Shown here: one piece after another, positions 1 through 11,271 of the stretch
How positions within the stretch are numbered: the first letter of the stretch is position 1
Layout of the letters: each line of letters opens with the position of its first letter
From: Leptobrachium leishanense
Lineage: Eukaryota; Chordata; Amphibia; Anura; Megophryidae
Direction of reading: 5' to 3'
Length of the DNA stretch: 64,000 nt
NCBI GenBank assembly: GCA_009667805.1
Contig: CM019065.1
Coordinates: 157,905,322-157,969,321 of the forward strand
Program-made: the position numbers and the translations under genes
Notes under the pieces: generated by a model
What the model saw: only the letters and a program-made list of their open reading frames with translations
Told to the model about the DNA's origin: nothing
The model's database searches: none

Positions 1-77
1 GGAGGAAGAGAGATGATGGAACAACAGTTGGAACCACATTTCTATGTGCCAAGGATGTCAGTAGTCTGCAAAGCAAT
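1..77 (+). pseudogene. ERV integrase, N-terminal piece
   Basis: This is the tail of a retroviral pol reading frame that enters from the left edge. It encodes the second half of the HHCC zinc-binding region of integrase, which normally helps integrase multimerise and bind viral DNA ends. The text stops at the Ty3 element at 78 and resumes at 6775 in the same sense with the Cys of a CAKNN motif. The flank GCAAT at 73-77 is repeated at 6775-6779. Reverse transcriptase and gag would lie upstream, outside the window. Confidence 0.75.
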
Positions 78-1287
78 TGTAATGCCCCACGCCGCGGTCG
101 GACCGCGGCCGCCATGTTGGGACGCCTGGCAGACTCACCTGAGGTCCCTCGTGGCGTGTCGCTCCTTGATTCCGATCTTCAGCTCGAGGGAGGAGAGCCA
201 GGATGTGTCCCCCGCCGTCTCCGGGATCCAACTGAACAGAAGGCAAGCGCGCATGCGCGATCGCCCATCCTAGAGCATGAAGACCTAGGTACTCTAGGTC
301 AAGTAAAGGTACTGCATTCCACCTGCACTGGAGATCCTCGTATACCACCAATTAATCCATCAGGTACTCAGGTATCCCAATTCCACCTGCGAGCTCCAGG
401 TGAACGGTGTTCGTATGATTCTCTGAACCCTATTTAAACCTGCCGCCTTCTCCAGTTCATTAACCAGGTTATACTGTGGTTACACCACGTTACCCAGTGG
501 TTCCCCTTCGTGTTACTCCAAGAGAATTCTGACTTCTGTTCCTACTGCTAAGGTACCAGCTCCACTTCTGTTCCTGCTGCTACGGTACCAGCTCCGCTTC
601 TGTTCCTGCTGCTACGGTACCAGCTCCGCTTCTGTTCCTGCTGCCACGGTACCAGCTCCGCTTCTGTTCCTGCTGCTATGGTACCAGCTCCGCTTCTGTT
701 CCTGCTGCCACGGTACCAGCTCCACTTCTGTTCCTGCCGCCACGGTACCAGCTCCGCTTCTGTTCCTGCCGCCACGGTACCAGCTCCGCTTCTGTTCCGG
801 CCACCACGGTACCAGCTCCGCTTCTGTTCCTGCCACCACGGTACCAGCTCCGCTTCTGTTCCTGCTACCACGGTACCAGCTCCGCTTCTGCTCCTGCCAC
901 CACGGTACCAGCTCCGCTTCTGTTCCTGCTGCCACGGTACCAGCTCCGCTTCTGATCCTGCTGCCACGGTACCAGCTCCGCTTCCATTCCGCTTCCATCT
1001 CCCGGCTTGCCTCTACGACACCAGTTCCAGATCCTGTCTTCAAATCCAATACCTCTACCCCTGGACTATCTCCAAGATTGCAACCCTTATTTATTTATCC
1101 CTACAACTCTCCGTTCTGGACTTTTATTTCTGTCAAAGAAACCTTGCATTACTTTTATTCTGGACTTATATTTTGTTGCCTTTAGTAAAAGTTTAATCGA
1201 TCATATCCCTTCTGGTCTCCTCCTTCGGCTTGCCATTGGATTCCATACACCCAACACCATACAGGGGTCAAAGCCTCTGCCCTTACA
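78..1287 (+). repeat. 5' LTR of Ty3 element
   Basis: The LTR is 1210 bp, TG...CA. A TATTTAAA-type box lies at about 431-438. The segment 462-472, about 25-30 bases downstream, is the exact complement of 1290-1300 just past the LTR. This fits a transcript start near 461 and self-priming. A 32-bp tandem repeat fills 552-990. Confidence 0.93.
552..990 (+). repeat. 32-bp tandem repeat in 5' LTR
   Basis: About 14 copies of a 32-bp unit begin GGTACCAGCTCC (GGTACC at 552, 584 ... 968). Open frames through it on both strands are repeat artefacts because the unit lacks stops. The 3' LTR has 13 copies, which accounts for the 32-bp length difference between the LTRs. Confidence 0.95.
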
Positions 1288-1289
1288 GA

Positions 1290-1300
1290 ATAACCTGGTT
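1290..1300 (+). promoter_or_regulatory. Putative self-priming primer-binding site
   Basis: ATAACCTGGTT is the exact reverse complement of AACCAGGTTAT at 462-472 in the LTR. Tf1 and sushi-type chromoviruses prime minus-strand synthesis with the first 11 nt of their own mRNA. The 11-nt match and its position fit that rule. No tRNA-like TGG site directly abuts the LTR. Confidence 0.7.
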
Positions 1301-1308
1301 CAAAAGAC

Positions 1309-4300
1309 ATGGAACCCGCAAGCTCGAACCAAATCCTTGCTGTACTTACAGAACAAGTGTCAGCACTAACCAAGGTGGTACAGAAACTACAAACCGGCCA
1401 AGAAGCCTTATTGCACAAGGAAAGAAGCCGTGCTGAGAGTACTGCATTACCTCCATCACCATCTGGCTCTATGATACAGCAGGTGGATCTGCCCGCTCCC
1501 GAACCCAGAGTCAACATGCCTGAACGGTTTTCCGGTGATCGCACAAGGTATTGTACGTTCATCACCGCATGTGAGCTCATGTTTTCACTTTGTCCACGTA
1601 CCTATGGATCGGACTCTGTGAAGGTGAGGTCAGCCATCTCCTTACTGTCTGGACCTCCACAGGAATGGGCCTTCCAGTTACTACGTGAAGGAAGCCCCCT
1701 ATTGACTTCCTGGGGTTCCTTCGTCCGAGCCATGAATCCTATCTATGATGACCCTCTAAGGTCTTCCGCTGCACTAACCACCATCCGACAATTAAAACAA
1801 GGAAGGCGACCGGTGGAGGACTACATCTCTGAGTTCCGGGCAGTGGCAGCCGATACAGGCCTGAATGATGTGGGCCTTAAAGATCACTTTCGTCATGGTC
1901 TTTCTAAACAACTGAAAGATGAATTGGCTCGTATAGGAGTACCTACTTCCTTGGAGGCCTTGATCACCCAGTCTCTGGTCTTGGACCAACGCTTCAGAGA
2001 ACGACGTCAAGAGAGACTCTCTAATGCTCCTTTCACCTCTCCTCGAAGACACGAACCCTCTCCTGTGTCTTCTCCACGACCGACCTCCTCCTCTTCAAAT
2101 CCCGAACCCATGGAGATTGGTACTACTAAAGGTCCACTGTCGCCCTCTGAGCGTGATAGACGCTGCATCCAGAATCTCTGCCTGTATTGCAGCCAACCAG
2201 GTCATCTGTTGCGTGGCTGCCCTACACGACCACCACGTCCCTCTGAAAGAGGTAAGAACCATCCAACTATTGCCTCTCTTCAAAGTGTGGTCGACTCTGC
2301 TTCTACTCACCTAGCCATTCCTGTCACCTTACAGTGGGGAGATAGAAGCGTCGATTTGAACGCCATCATCGACTCCGGAGCCAGTAACAGCTTCTTTGAC
2401 CTATCCCTTGCTACCTCCTTGGCTGTTCCTACTCAACTAAAAAAGAAACCCGTGCCTCTGCATATGGTGGATGGAAGCACCCTACGCACCGGTCCAGTTA
2501 CCCACGAAACCACCCTCTTGAAGCTCCTAATTGGAACCAAGCACCAAGAAAATCTTCAGTGGGACATCGTTCCTTCCCCCTTATTCCCTATAGTTCTGGG
2601 ACTTCCTTGGCTCCGCACCCATAACCCATATATTGATTGGTCTTCCAATACCGTGTCCTTCCCCTCCTGTCACTGTCGAGTGCGCTGCATGAACGGCTCC
2701 AAGTCCGAGAAAGTCGCCTTTTCCACCTATCCATCTTCCACGCTACCACCTAAGTATTCGGAATTTCAAGACGTATTTGAGAAAAAAGGGGTCGATACAC
2801 TTCCTCCACACAGAGAGTACGACTGTCCTATTGACCTCCTTCCAGGAGCACCTATACCCCATGGACATATCTTTAACCTGTCTGTTCCCGAATCACAGTC
2901 TCTGAAGGACTACATCGAAGACAGTCTCACAAAAGGATTCATCCGTCACTCCACATCTCCTGCTGGAGCGGGTATCTTCTTCGTTGGGAAAAGAGACGGC
3001 GGTCTCCGCCCTTGCGTTGACTATAGAGCATTAAACGTGATCACAGTACGGAATCGCTACCCGCTCCCATTGATTCCTGAACTACTCGATAGGGTGAAGG
3101 ATGCGTGTATTTTTACTAAGATTGATCTTCGAGGAGCGTATAACTTGGTCCGCATGAGAGAAGGAGACGAGTGGAAGACCGCCTTCCGATCCCGATACGG
3201 TCACTTTGAGTATCTCGTTATGCCGTTTGGGTTATGTAATGCTCCAGCCGCTTTCCAGCATTTTCTCAACGACATCTTCCGTGATGTTCTGGATACCTTC
3301 CTTGTGGTCTATCTCGACGATCTCTTGATATACTCTCGAACCATCCAAGAACATGAGCAACACGTCCGTCTCGTGTTATCTCGTCTCCGTCAACATAAGT
3401 TATACGGCAAAATTGAAAAAAGCACCTTCGAAAAGTCCTCTATAGAATTCCTGGGATATGTCCTATCACCAGGACATGTTGAAATGGATAAAGCCAAGAT
3501 TAAGGCAATCTTAGACTGGCCGACACCCAGAGACAAAAAGATGGTTCAGCAATTCATGGGATTCGCCAATTTTTATCGTCACTTCATTCGGTCCTTCTCC
3601 CATCTCACCGCACCCATCACTTCCCTGACCAAAAAAGATGTGAGATTCTGTTGGACTGAAGAAGCTCAGCAGGCATTCGATACACTGAAAGAAAGCTTCA
3701 CCCAAGCCCCAATCCTGAAACAACCAGACATCAACCTGCCATACTCCCTGGAAACAGACGCCTCTGATATCGCCCTAGGAGCGATACTCTCCCAAAAATC
3801 CGGAATCAAGAACCTTATGCACCCCGTGGCCTTTTATTCCAGACGTCTTACCCCAGCCGAAAAGAATTACAGTATAGGTGAGAAAGAACTCCTGGCAATC
3901 AAGAGTGCCCTCGAGGAATGGAGACACCTTCTCGAAGGGGCAAAACATCCTGTGGTCGTCTACACGGACCACCGTAATTTGGAATATCTCCGCACCGCCA
4001 AAAGATTGCGACCTCGTCAAGCCAGATGGGCGTTATTCTTCCCCTTTTCTGTTGCACATCACCTACAGACCTGGAGTAAGAAATGGTAAGGCAGATGCTC
4101 TTTCCCGTCGGTACGACTCAGACGCCTTTCCTTCCACCACTCAAACCGACTCCATCCTGCCTAATGACTTCTTCTGCGCCTCACAAGGATCCTTAATAGA
4201 CAATATAAAGAAATATAGTCTTCAACCACCGACTGACGTCCAGGGACTCATATCCAACGATGATCTCTTCTATCATGACGAACAAATATACGTTCCTCCT

Positions 4301-5956
4301 GAGGTTCGTCTACAGGTATTACAACACTCCCACGACATCCCGGCTGCTGGACATGGTGGCATCAAGAAAACCATGGATGCCGTACATCGATACTTCTGGT
4401 GGCCATCCGTGAAGAAGGACATCATCGCCTTTGTATCCTCTTGTTCTGTTTGTGCACGCAACAAACAACCCCGCACCCATCCTGCTGGTCTTCTCCAACC
4501 CCTGGCTCCACCGCTGCATCCGTGGAAAGATATTTCGATGGACTTTATAGTAGATCTTCCCCCTTCACATCGCTACACCACCATCCTGCTGGTGGTAGAC
4601 CGCTGCACCAAGATGGCCCATTTCATACCAGCAGTAGGTCTACCCACAGCGGCTGAAACAGCCACCTTGTTCATCAAGGAGGTATTCCGACTCCATGGTA
4701 CTCCTCGTTCCATTGTTACTGATAGAGGATCTCAGTTTACTTCCCGTTTCTGGTCCCAAATGTGTCGTAGCTTAAAAATTGCCAGGTGTCTTTCTTCAGC
4801 CTTTCATCCACAGAGTAATGGCCAGACTGAGCGGACAAATCAGACGTTGGAACAATACCTTCGTTGCTTCACCACGCACCTCCAAGACGACTGGCTAGAT
4901 GTCATACCGACTGCCGAATTTGCATACAATAATCAGGTACATTCATCAACTCGTTTTTCACCTTTCTTTGCCAATTATGGTTATCATCCTAGCACTCTTC
5001 CGGAGATGCCGCTCAACACTCCAGTTCCAGAAGTGTCAACCCGTCTGAGAACCCTACGCCACCAGTTGCGACTAGCCCAACAGAACCAAAAGAAATATGC
5101 TGATCGTGGTCGAAAGGAAGCTCCTGCGTATGCACCCGGGGACAAGGTGCTGCTATCCACGGCCCATCTCCGTTTGGATTGTCCTTCGAAGAAACTGGGC
5201 CCTCGCTACATTGGCCCATTCTCGATCCTCAGAATGGTTAACTCCGTGGCGGCCCACTTAACTCTTCCTCCTTCCTACAGGATCCACCCTGTCTTCCATG
5301 TATCTCTCTTGAAACCCTGGCATGAGAATCCGTTCCCTGATCGGAATACTAAACCACCTGCTCCTGTGTCCATATCTGGAGAAGAGGAATACGAGATCTT
5401 ACGCATTCTGGACTCAAGACTCCGTTACGGCAGGTTGGAATATTTGGTACACTGGAAGGGATACGATCCTGAAGAACGATCTTGGGAACCCAGTGCCAAC
5501 ATCCATGCTCCTGCGAAGGTTCGTGCCTTTCATATCCATTATCCTTCCAAGCCATCACTCAAGCGCACCCGGGGGTCGCGCCTTGGTGGGGGGTCCTGTA
5601 ATGCCCCACGCCGCGGTCGGACCGCGGCCGCCATGTTGGGACGCCTGGCAGACTCACCTGAGGTCCCTCGTGGCGTGTCGCTCCTTGATTCCGATCTTCA
5701 GCTCGAGGGAGGAGAGCCAGGATGTGTCCCACGCCGTCTCCGGGATCCAACTGAACAGAAGGCAAGCGCGCATGCGCGATCGCCCATCCTAGAGCATGAA
5801 GACCTAGGTACTCTAGGTCAAGTAAAGGTACTGCATTCCACCTGCACTGGAGATCCTCGTATACCACCAATTAATCCATCAGGTACTCAGGTATCCCAAT
5901 TCCACCTGCGAGCTCCAGGTGAACGGTGTTCGTATGATTCTCTGAACCCTATTTAA
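1309..5956 (+). pseudogene. Ty3 gag-pol polyprotein with one frameshift
   Basis: The ATG at 1309 is only 21 bases after the LTR. Frame one (1309-4089, 926 codons) has a Gag capsid region, a CX2CX4HX4C knuckle near residues 291-304, a DSGA protease near 355, reverse transcriptase with YLDD at about 668-671, and RNase H near 816. A small indel around 4035-4050 shifts the frame. The second frame then carries the integrase HHCC zinc region (about 4320-4470), the DDE core (acidic residues near 4540, 4720 and 4835) and a chromodomain at about 5390-5500. That domain normally guides integration by reading histone tails. The pol frame has no stop before the 3' LTR and runs into it, ending at 5956. Gag and pol share one frame, as in Tf1. 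Confidence 0.92.
5585..5596 (+). promoter_or_regulatory. Polypurine tract of Ty3 element
   Basis: The G-rich run GGTGGGGGGTCC directly precedes the TG of the 3' LTR, the expected place for plus-strand priming. It lies inside the open pol frame. Confidence 0.75.
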
Positions 5957-6774
5957 ACCTGCCGCCTTCTCCAGTTCATTAACCAGGTTATACTGTGGTT
6001 ACACCACGTTACCCAGCGGTTCCCCTTCGTGTTACTCCAAGAGAATTCTGACTTCTGTTCCTACTGCTAAGGTACCAGCTCCACTTCTGTTCCTGCTGCT
6101 ACGGTACCAGCTCCGCTTCTGTTCCTGCTGCCACGGTACCAGCTCCGCTTCTGTTCCTGCTGCTACGGTACCAGCTCCGCTTCTGTTCCTGCTGCCACGG
6201 TACCAGCTCCGCTTCTGTTCCTGCTGCCACGGTACCAGCTCCGCTTCTGTTCCTGCCACCACGGTACCAGCTCCGCTTCTGTTCCTGCCACCACGGTACC
6301 AGCTCCGCTTCTGTTCCAGCTGCCACGGTACCAGCTCCGCTTCTGTTCCAGCTGCCACGGTACCAGCTCCGCTTCTGCTCCTGCCACCACGGTACCAGCT
6401 CCGCTTCCGTTCCTGCTGCCACGGTACCAGCTCCGCTTCTGATCCTGCTGCCACGGTACCAGCTCCGCTTCCATTCCGCTTCCATCTCCCGGCTTGCCTC
6501 TACGACACCAGTTCCAGATCCTGTCTTCAAATCCAATACCTCTACCCCTGGACTATCTCCAAGATTGCAACCCGTATTTATTTATCCCTACAACTCTCCG
6601 TTCTGGACTTTTATTTCTGTCAAAGAAACCTTGCATTACTTTTATTCTGGACTTATATTTTGTTGCCTTTAGTAAAAGTTTAATCGATCATATCCCTTCT
6701 GGTCTCCTCCTTCGGCTTGCCATTGGATTCCATACACCCAACACCATACAGGGGTCAAAGCCTCTGCCCTTACA
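5597..6774 (+). repeat. 3' LTR of Ty3 element
   Basis: The LTR is 1178 bp and nearly identical to the 5' LTR, with 13 instead of 14 copies of the 32-bp unit (GGTACC from 6071 to 6455). It is followed by the TSD GCAAT. Confidence 0.93.
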
Positions 6775-7729
6775 GCAATAGCCCAGCAGTACGTGACATG
6801 TGCCAAGAATAACCCAAGAACAGGCCCATCTCAACCTCCAGGGAAACAGCCAATTGGGCTGTCCCCAATGGCGTCAATACAGATAGACTTCACAGTGCTG
6901 CCACCCTGCAAGGGATATAAATATCTACTGGTAATGGTGTGTACTCTCACTGGATGGGTGGAAGCCTTCCCGACGAGGACAGAGAAAACAACGGAAGTGG
7001 TAAGGAGCTTAATGAAAGAAATAATACCACGCTATGGACTTCCCATCGAGATAGGGTCTGATAATGGCCCAGCATTCATACAGAACTGTTTACAACAGCT
7101 CGCCCGCCTGTTGGGCATCACCTGGAAGCTATATACAGGTTACAGGCCCCAAAGCTCAGGAAAAGTCGAAAGAATGAACCGCACACTAAAAACTTTGATG
7201 TCCAAACTGTGCCAAGAGACGTCACTAGGCTGGTTGGACGTGCTGCCAATAGTCCTATTGCACATTAGGTGCAGGCCAACCCCCCAATTGAAGCTAAGTC
7301 TGTACAGGCTTATGTTCGAACGGCCTACTCCTCTGATTAATGGACTATGGGGGGGACCTTCGGGCATTGGGGGAAACTAAACTAAATGATCAGGTTGTAC
7401 TCGTAGGTAAATCAATGCAGAAATTGAATACTTGGGTGGGAGATAATATACCTCACTTTTTGTATCCCCCATTGCATAAGTATTGTCCAGGTGACTCGGT
7501 TTGGGTGAAGGAGTGGAAAAATTACCCACTAGGCCCAAAATGGAGAGGTCCTTACCTTATCCTGTTATCAACCCCCACAGCAGTGAAGGTTGCCGAGGTG
7601 GTCCCGTGGATACATCACTCCAGACTGAAGGTAGCTGCAGCCAATCCTGAACCAGAGTGGAAGGTCGTCACCAACGAGACCAATCCATTGAGGCTAAAGC
7701 TGACAAAGACCACAGTTGTGAGCACCTAA
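6775..7729 (+). pseudogene. ERV integrase, catalytic and C-terminal parts
   Basis: This continues the integrase cut at 77. It contains the Cys pair of the HHCC zinc region, then a DDE core: QIDF near 6885, a DNGPAF motif near 7060 and a KVERMNR helix near 7165. After a frame break at about 7340-7380 the next frame (7340-7729) has a gammaretroviral-type C-terminal domain with GDSVWV, KWRGPY and WIHHSR elements. The protein would join viral DNA to the host chromosome. The style resembles gamma/epsilon-type retroviruses. The frameshift and the Ty3 insertion make it a pseudogene. Confidence 0.85.
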
Positions 7730-7768
7730 AAGACTCAACAAGTGGGTGTTTTGACGGACACAATAATG

Positions 7769-8864
7769 CCTGACCACCCACCAACGGAGGAGCAAAGGGA
7801 TCCCCCAGGGGATACCCCAAGGGCTATTTTTAGGGGACCCGCCCCGACCCTTGATCAACCAGAAATGTCTTTTGTTTTTGAAATTCCGGTGGGGAGGGAT
7901 TGGGTTTATGTGACTGTGAAAAGAATTGCCCAAGGGATTTTGACATTTGGGGCATTTGTGGTACTGATCTTGTACCTTGCAAATTTGATTTATGGACTAT
8001 CACATGGAGCATGCCCCAGGTGCCCAAGCACCACCGAGAAAGTGGATATCTCCCATATCTGGAATGGTACGCACCCAGTGATGGAGAACCGTACCATGTG
8101 GAGACAGAGGCGAGAGGCGATATCCGAGATTATGCCGAGAGGACATTTACTTGTGCAATTCAAATATGACTATGCTAAAAAGTCTGGGCAGACCGCATGC
8201 TGGGTGTGTAGTAGACTGCACCCAGAGACAATTCATATACCATTTGCTTCTGTTCCAATGAATTTAAGTATGTTTGCGTCAGGAAATGTCACAATACATG
8301 TTTTTGATGCACCACGAGAAAAACCAGAGGCATTCGCTCCCGGGTATCCAATAACAGGACCAGTGTACCCACCGGAATGGTGTTTTCAATTGGGACCAGA
8401 TAGAGAAATAAGTAACGGGGGAGGGTTGTGTAATTCAAGTAAGTTCAACTGGACATCGTACATTTACACATTCAACACAAAGGAGCAGGCAAATTTTCTA
8501 TATATACGATGTAGAAAGCTCACTAGAGACCAAGAGGTGGTAATTGCAAATGTGACCAATGGCAGGCAAGGGTGCATTGGATATGATGAGACAACTGAGA
8601 CAGCTGATGTTAGAAATATCAAAGGGAACACTACATTTATCACCATTTATATTGAAAGGGGGGTACCAGGTGTGTTGTGAAAGGGTGTATTACACATGGG
8701 TACCACCTACAATAACGGGAATGTGCTATCTGGCTAAACTGATTCCAATTCAGAGAGTAAGGGGAGATGACACTGATACAGATACTGCCCTACACCCTAG
8801 GTACCCACTGGTGTTTGAGAAAAAGAAGAGAGTTGTTTAAGAAAGCGGATCGGGTGTGGGCATG
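7769..8864 (+). pseudogene. ERV env, surface-subunit part, frameshifted
   Basis: The env remnant begins shortly after integrase; a likely start ATG is at 7769. The N-terminal leader contains a hydrophobic helix (about 7920-7995). The surface part has many N-glycosylation sequons and a CWVC motif near 8200, the CXXC signature of gamma-type surface proteins that share a disulphide with the transmembrane subunit. The first frame ends at 8680 and the text continues in another frame to a basic KKKR stretch near 8825, a possible cleavage site. A further frame change follows before the hAT insertion. This is an old, non-functional copy. Confidence 0.8.
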
Positions 8865-8872
8865 GTTCCCAG
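8865..8872. repeat. 8-bp TSD of hAT element, left
   Basis: GTTCCCAG here is repeated at 9936-9943 directly after the element. Eight bases is the hAT hallmark. Confidence 0.9.
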
Positions 8873-9935
8873 TAGGGTTGCACCGATACCGATACTAGTA
8901 TCGATATCGGTGCCGATACCGGGTACTGCAGGAGTACTTGGTACTCGTGCAGTACCCCCGATATTTTTTTCCGATACCGGAAGCCGGCATTGAGCCGGCT
9001 TGCCGGTATCCGAGGGGCTGCGGCGGCTGTCCGAATACTCTATCTGCATTCGGACAGGCCCTGCAGCTGGTCACCTAACTTTGTTTAATACTTATCTTCC
9101 TTCAGCGCCGCCGGGAAAGTCTTTGCGCGCTCCTTGGAAGGTCCCCAGCCGCGACCACGTGGGACCATGTGATCACGGCTGGGGTCCTTCCAACGACCGA
9201 GCGCGCGGAAACTTTCCCGGCGTCGCTGAAGGAAGGTAAGTATAAACAAAGTGAGCAGCTGCAGGGCCTGTCCGAATGCAGATAGAGCATTCGGACAGGC
9301 CCTGCAGCTGCTCTCCGCTCATACTTACCTTCCTTCAGCGACGCCGGGAAAGTTTCCGCGCGCTCGCTCGTTGGAAGGACCCCAGCCGTGATCACATGGT
9401 CCCACGTGGTCGCGGCTGGGGACCTTCCAAGGAGCGCGCGCGCGCGAAGACTTTCCCGGCGTCGCTGAAGGAAGGTAAGTATGAGCGGAGAGTGGGGGGG
9501 GATCCATGAGCAGGGGCGGCATATCCATGAGCAGGGGCGGCATATCCATGAGCAGGGGCGGCATATCCATGAGCAGGGGGGGCATATCCATGAGCTGGGG
9601 GCAATTATCCATGAGCTGGGGGGCAATTATCCATGAGCTGGGGGGCATATCCATGAGCAGGGGGGCAATTATCCATGAGCTGGGGGGGCAATTATCCATG
9701 AGCTGGGGTCAGGATATCCATGAGCTGGGGGGGCAATTATCCATGAGCTGGGGTCAGGATATCCATGAGCTGGGGCAAATCCATGAGACCTGGGGGCTTT
9801 ATAGGAGGTCTGTTCTTATTGGAAAGCGTCACATGACATAAAATAAAAGTATCGGTAATTGGTATCGGTGAGTACTTGAACAAAAGTATCGGTACTCGTA
9901 CTTGGTCTTAAAAAAGTGGTATCGGTGCATCCCTA
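8873..9935. mobile_element. Non-autonomous hAT-type element in ERV env
   Basis: The ends are TAGGGTTGCACCGATACC and GGTATCGGTGCATCCCTA, matching inverted repeats flanked by the 8-bp TSD GTTCCCAG. There is no transposase. The interior has two successive long hairpins (about 9085-9250 and 9310-9490) and a G-rich minisatellite (9503-9786). Fragments of the same family occur at 20388 and 25490. It interrupts the ERV env between the surface and transmembrane parts. Confidence 0.9.
9503..9786 (+). repeat. ATCCATGAGC minisatellite in hAT element
   Basis: About a dozen units of 21-26 bp contain ATCCATGAGC followed by a G run. The frames it leaves open on both strands are repeat artefacts. Confidence 0.9.
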
Positions 9936-9942
9936 GTTCCCA

Positions 9943-10551
9943 GCATGGACTGGATGGGGAAGAGAGTTAATGGCAAGAATGAACAGTTATGCCAGTCTGA
10001 TGGATGAGATTTTGAATAAGACTAGTATGGACATTCAGTTGCTGAATCTGGAAGTACGAGAGATACGAAAGGTACAAATGATACATGATTTGGCACTGGA
10101 ACAGATCAGTGCAGCTCTGAATGGACTGTGTGAGATGACAATGCATTATGAATGTTGCACATTCATTAAGAACGCCACACATGATGTCCCTGACTATTAC
10201 CAGGTAATCCAAGATCACCAGGAGAAAGTGGCACAGTTGCAGAACACAGCAAGACGGATCGCTGCTGAAGGCTGGAATCCACTTCGTGGGTTCGGAGCAA
10301 TCGGAGATTGGTTCGGATCCATCCTGAGATTTATTTCGCAGATTGGATCCATGATTCTGATGTTGGTGGTGATCTTGGTCGTAGGGACACTCCTGTACCG
10401 CATAGGGCTATGTCTATGGCCACTATGCAAGAGAGCACTGACACCTACACAGACACAAAAGATACCACTGATAATCCCACAAAACATGTTCCCAACAAAA
10501 ATAGGTCCCCTAAAGTACGAGGAGTTCAAGGATAACACTAGTGGAGTGTAG
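9943..10551 (+). pseudogene. ERV env, transmembrane-subunit part
   Basis: This reads on from env after the hAT element and stays open to 10551. It shows a heptad-type helical region, a short helix in the usual immunosuppressive-domain position, then a Cys cluster that I count as C-X7-CC (near 10130-10160), one residue more than the usual gamma CX6CC. An amphipathic segment rich in Gly and Trp and a membrane anchor (about 10345-10420) follow, with a cytoplasmic tail of about 40 residues. Such a subunit would mediate membrane fusion in an intact virus. Here it is separated from its surface part and has no start of its own. Confidence 0.82.
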
Positions 10552-10599
10552 TGGCTACATGTCTCAGGAGGAGAACCGGAGGCTTGAGCCAAGGGGGGA

Positions 10600-11271
10600 T
10601 GGAAGGAGATTCAGGCCAGGAGATGGTCGCCATTCTGAGCCGGGTGGCCATCTTGTTCAGAATATTGGTTCACTTGAATATAACTAGGTAGATATTAGTT
10701 GGAATTAGAATGAAGTTTCCATAGAGTCTTAGGAATGTGTTAGATCAGCAGTAAAAGCAATTAAAATATCGAAGATCCGGGCCTTTGCTGGCACAGAGAG
10801 AAAGGATGAGGGATGGATACATCAAGGTCACAGAGGCCTGTAGCTGAGACAAGAGCGTGAAAGCAGACCAGGCTTTATCTAAAGCAAACAATAAACAAGC
10901 CCAAGGGAGGTGGGCACAGGCAGGATCCAGCGTAGAAGCAAATCATTTTCTGTCAAACTAACATGAAGCTTGCCAATTTATGACCAATGAATGGAATGTC
11001 TGTATTCGATTAAAGGAGGTACGGACCCACGTGGGGTGGGATAGTGTCACCAGGAGGTGGGCTAATTGGGATGTACCTAATTATGTATTCGGGGTATAAA
11101 ACCTCATGTGACTGGGGAATCGGGGCTCATTCTTTGTGATTGAAACCTGTTTGAGCATCTGTTGTGACGTCACAATAATGTTTGCCTTTCCTGAAGAGAC
11201 TCGTGTTCAGTCAATCCTTGTCCTTGCCCGCCCGGCCTCGTCCCGAGTGAACTAAGTGGATTCCGGTTACA
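10600..11271 (+). repeat. 3' LTR of ERV
   Basis: A purine tract (AAGGGGGGA at 10591-10599) precedes TGGAAGG. The segment ends GGTTACA at 11271, where sequence matching another repeat family resumes. A TATA-like GTATAAAA sits at 11094-11101. No 5' LTR is in the window, so the TSD cannot be tested and the ends are inferred from structure. Confidence 0.7.

Larger units (their letters stand above)
78..6774 (+). mobile_element. Ty3/Gypsy chromovirus (Tf1/sushi-like), whole element
   Basis: This is a complete LTR retrotransposon of about 6.7 kb. It has two LTRs starting TGTAATGCC and ending TTACA, a 5-bp TSD GCAAT (73-77 and 6775-6779), and a purine-rich tract just before the 3' LTR. A single gag-pol frame has Gag, a CCHC knuckle, protease, reverse transcriptase, RNase H, integrase and a C-terminal chromodomain. 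The chromodomain and the inferred self-priming signal place it in the Tf1/sushi branch of chromoviruses. It lies inside the integrase gene of an older ERV. One pol frameshift makes this copy unlikely to be active. The near-identity of the two LTRs suggests a fairly recent insertion. Confidence 0.95.

Noticed and set aside
552..990. Regular 32-bp repeat resembling a CRISPR array
   Set aside because: There are no unique spacers. The units are head to tail inside an LTR of a eukaryotic retrotransposon.
548..1049. Long open frames on both strands of the 32-bp repeat (similarly at 6032-6536)
   Set aside because: The 32-bp unit has no stops in several frames. The peptides are pure repeat translations without family similarity.
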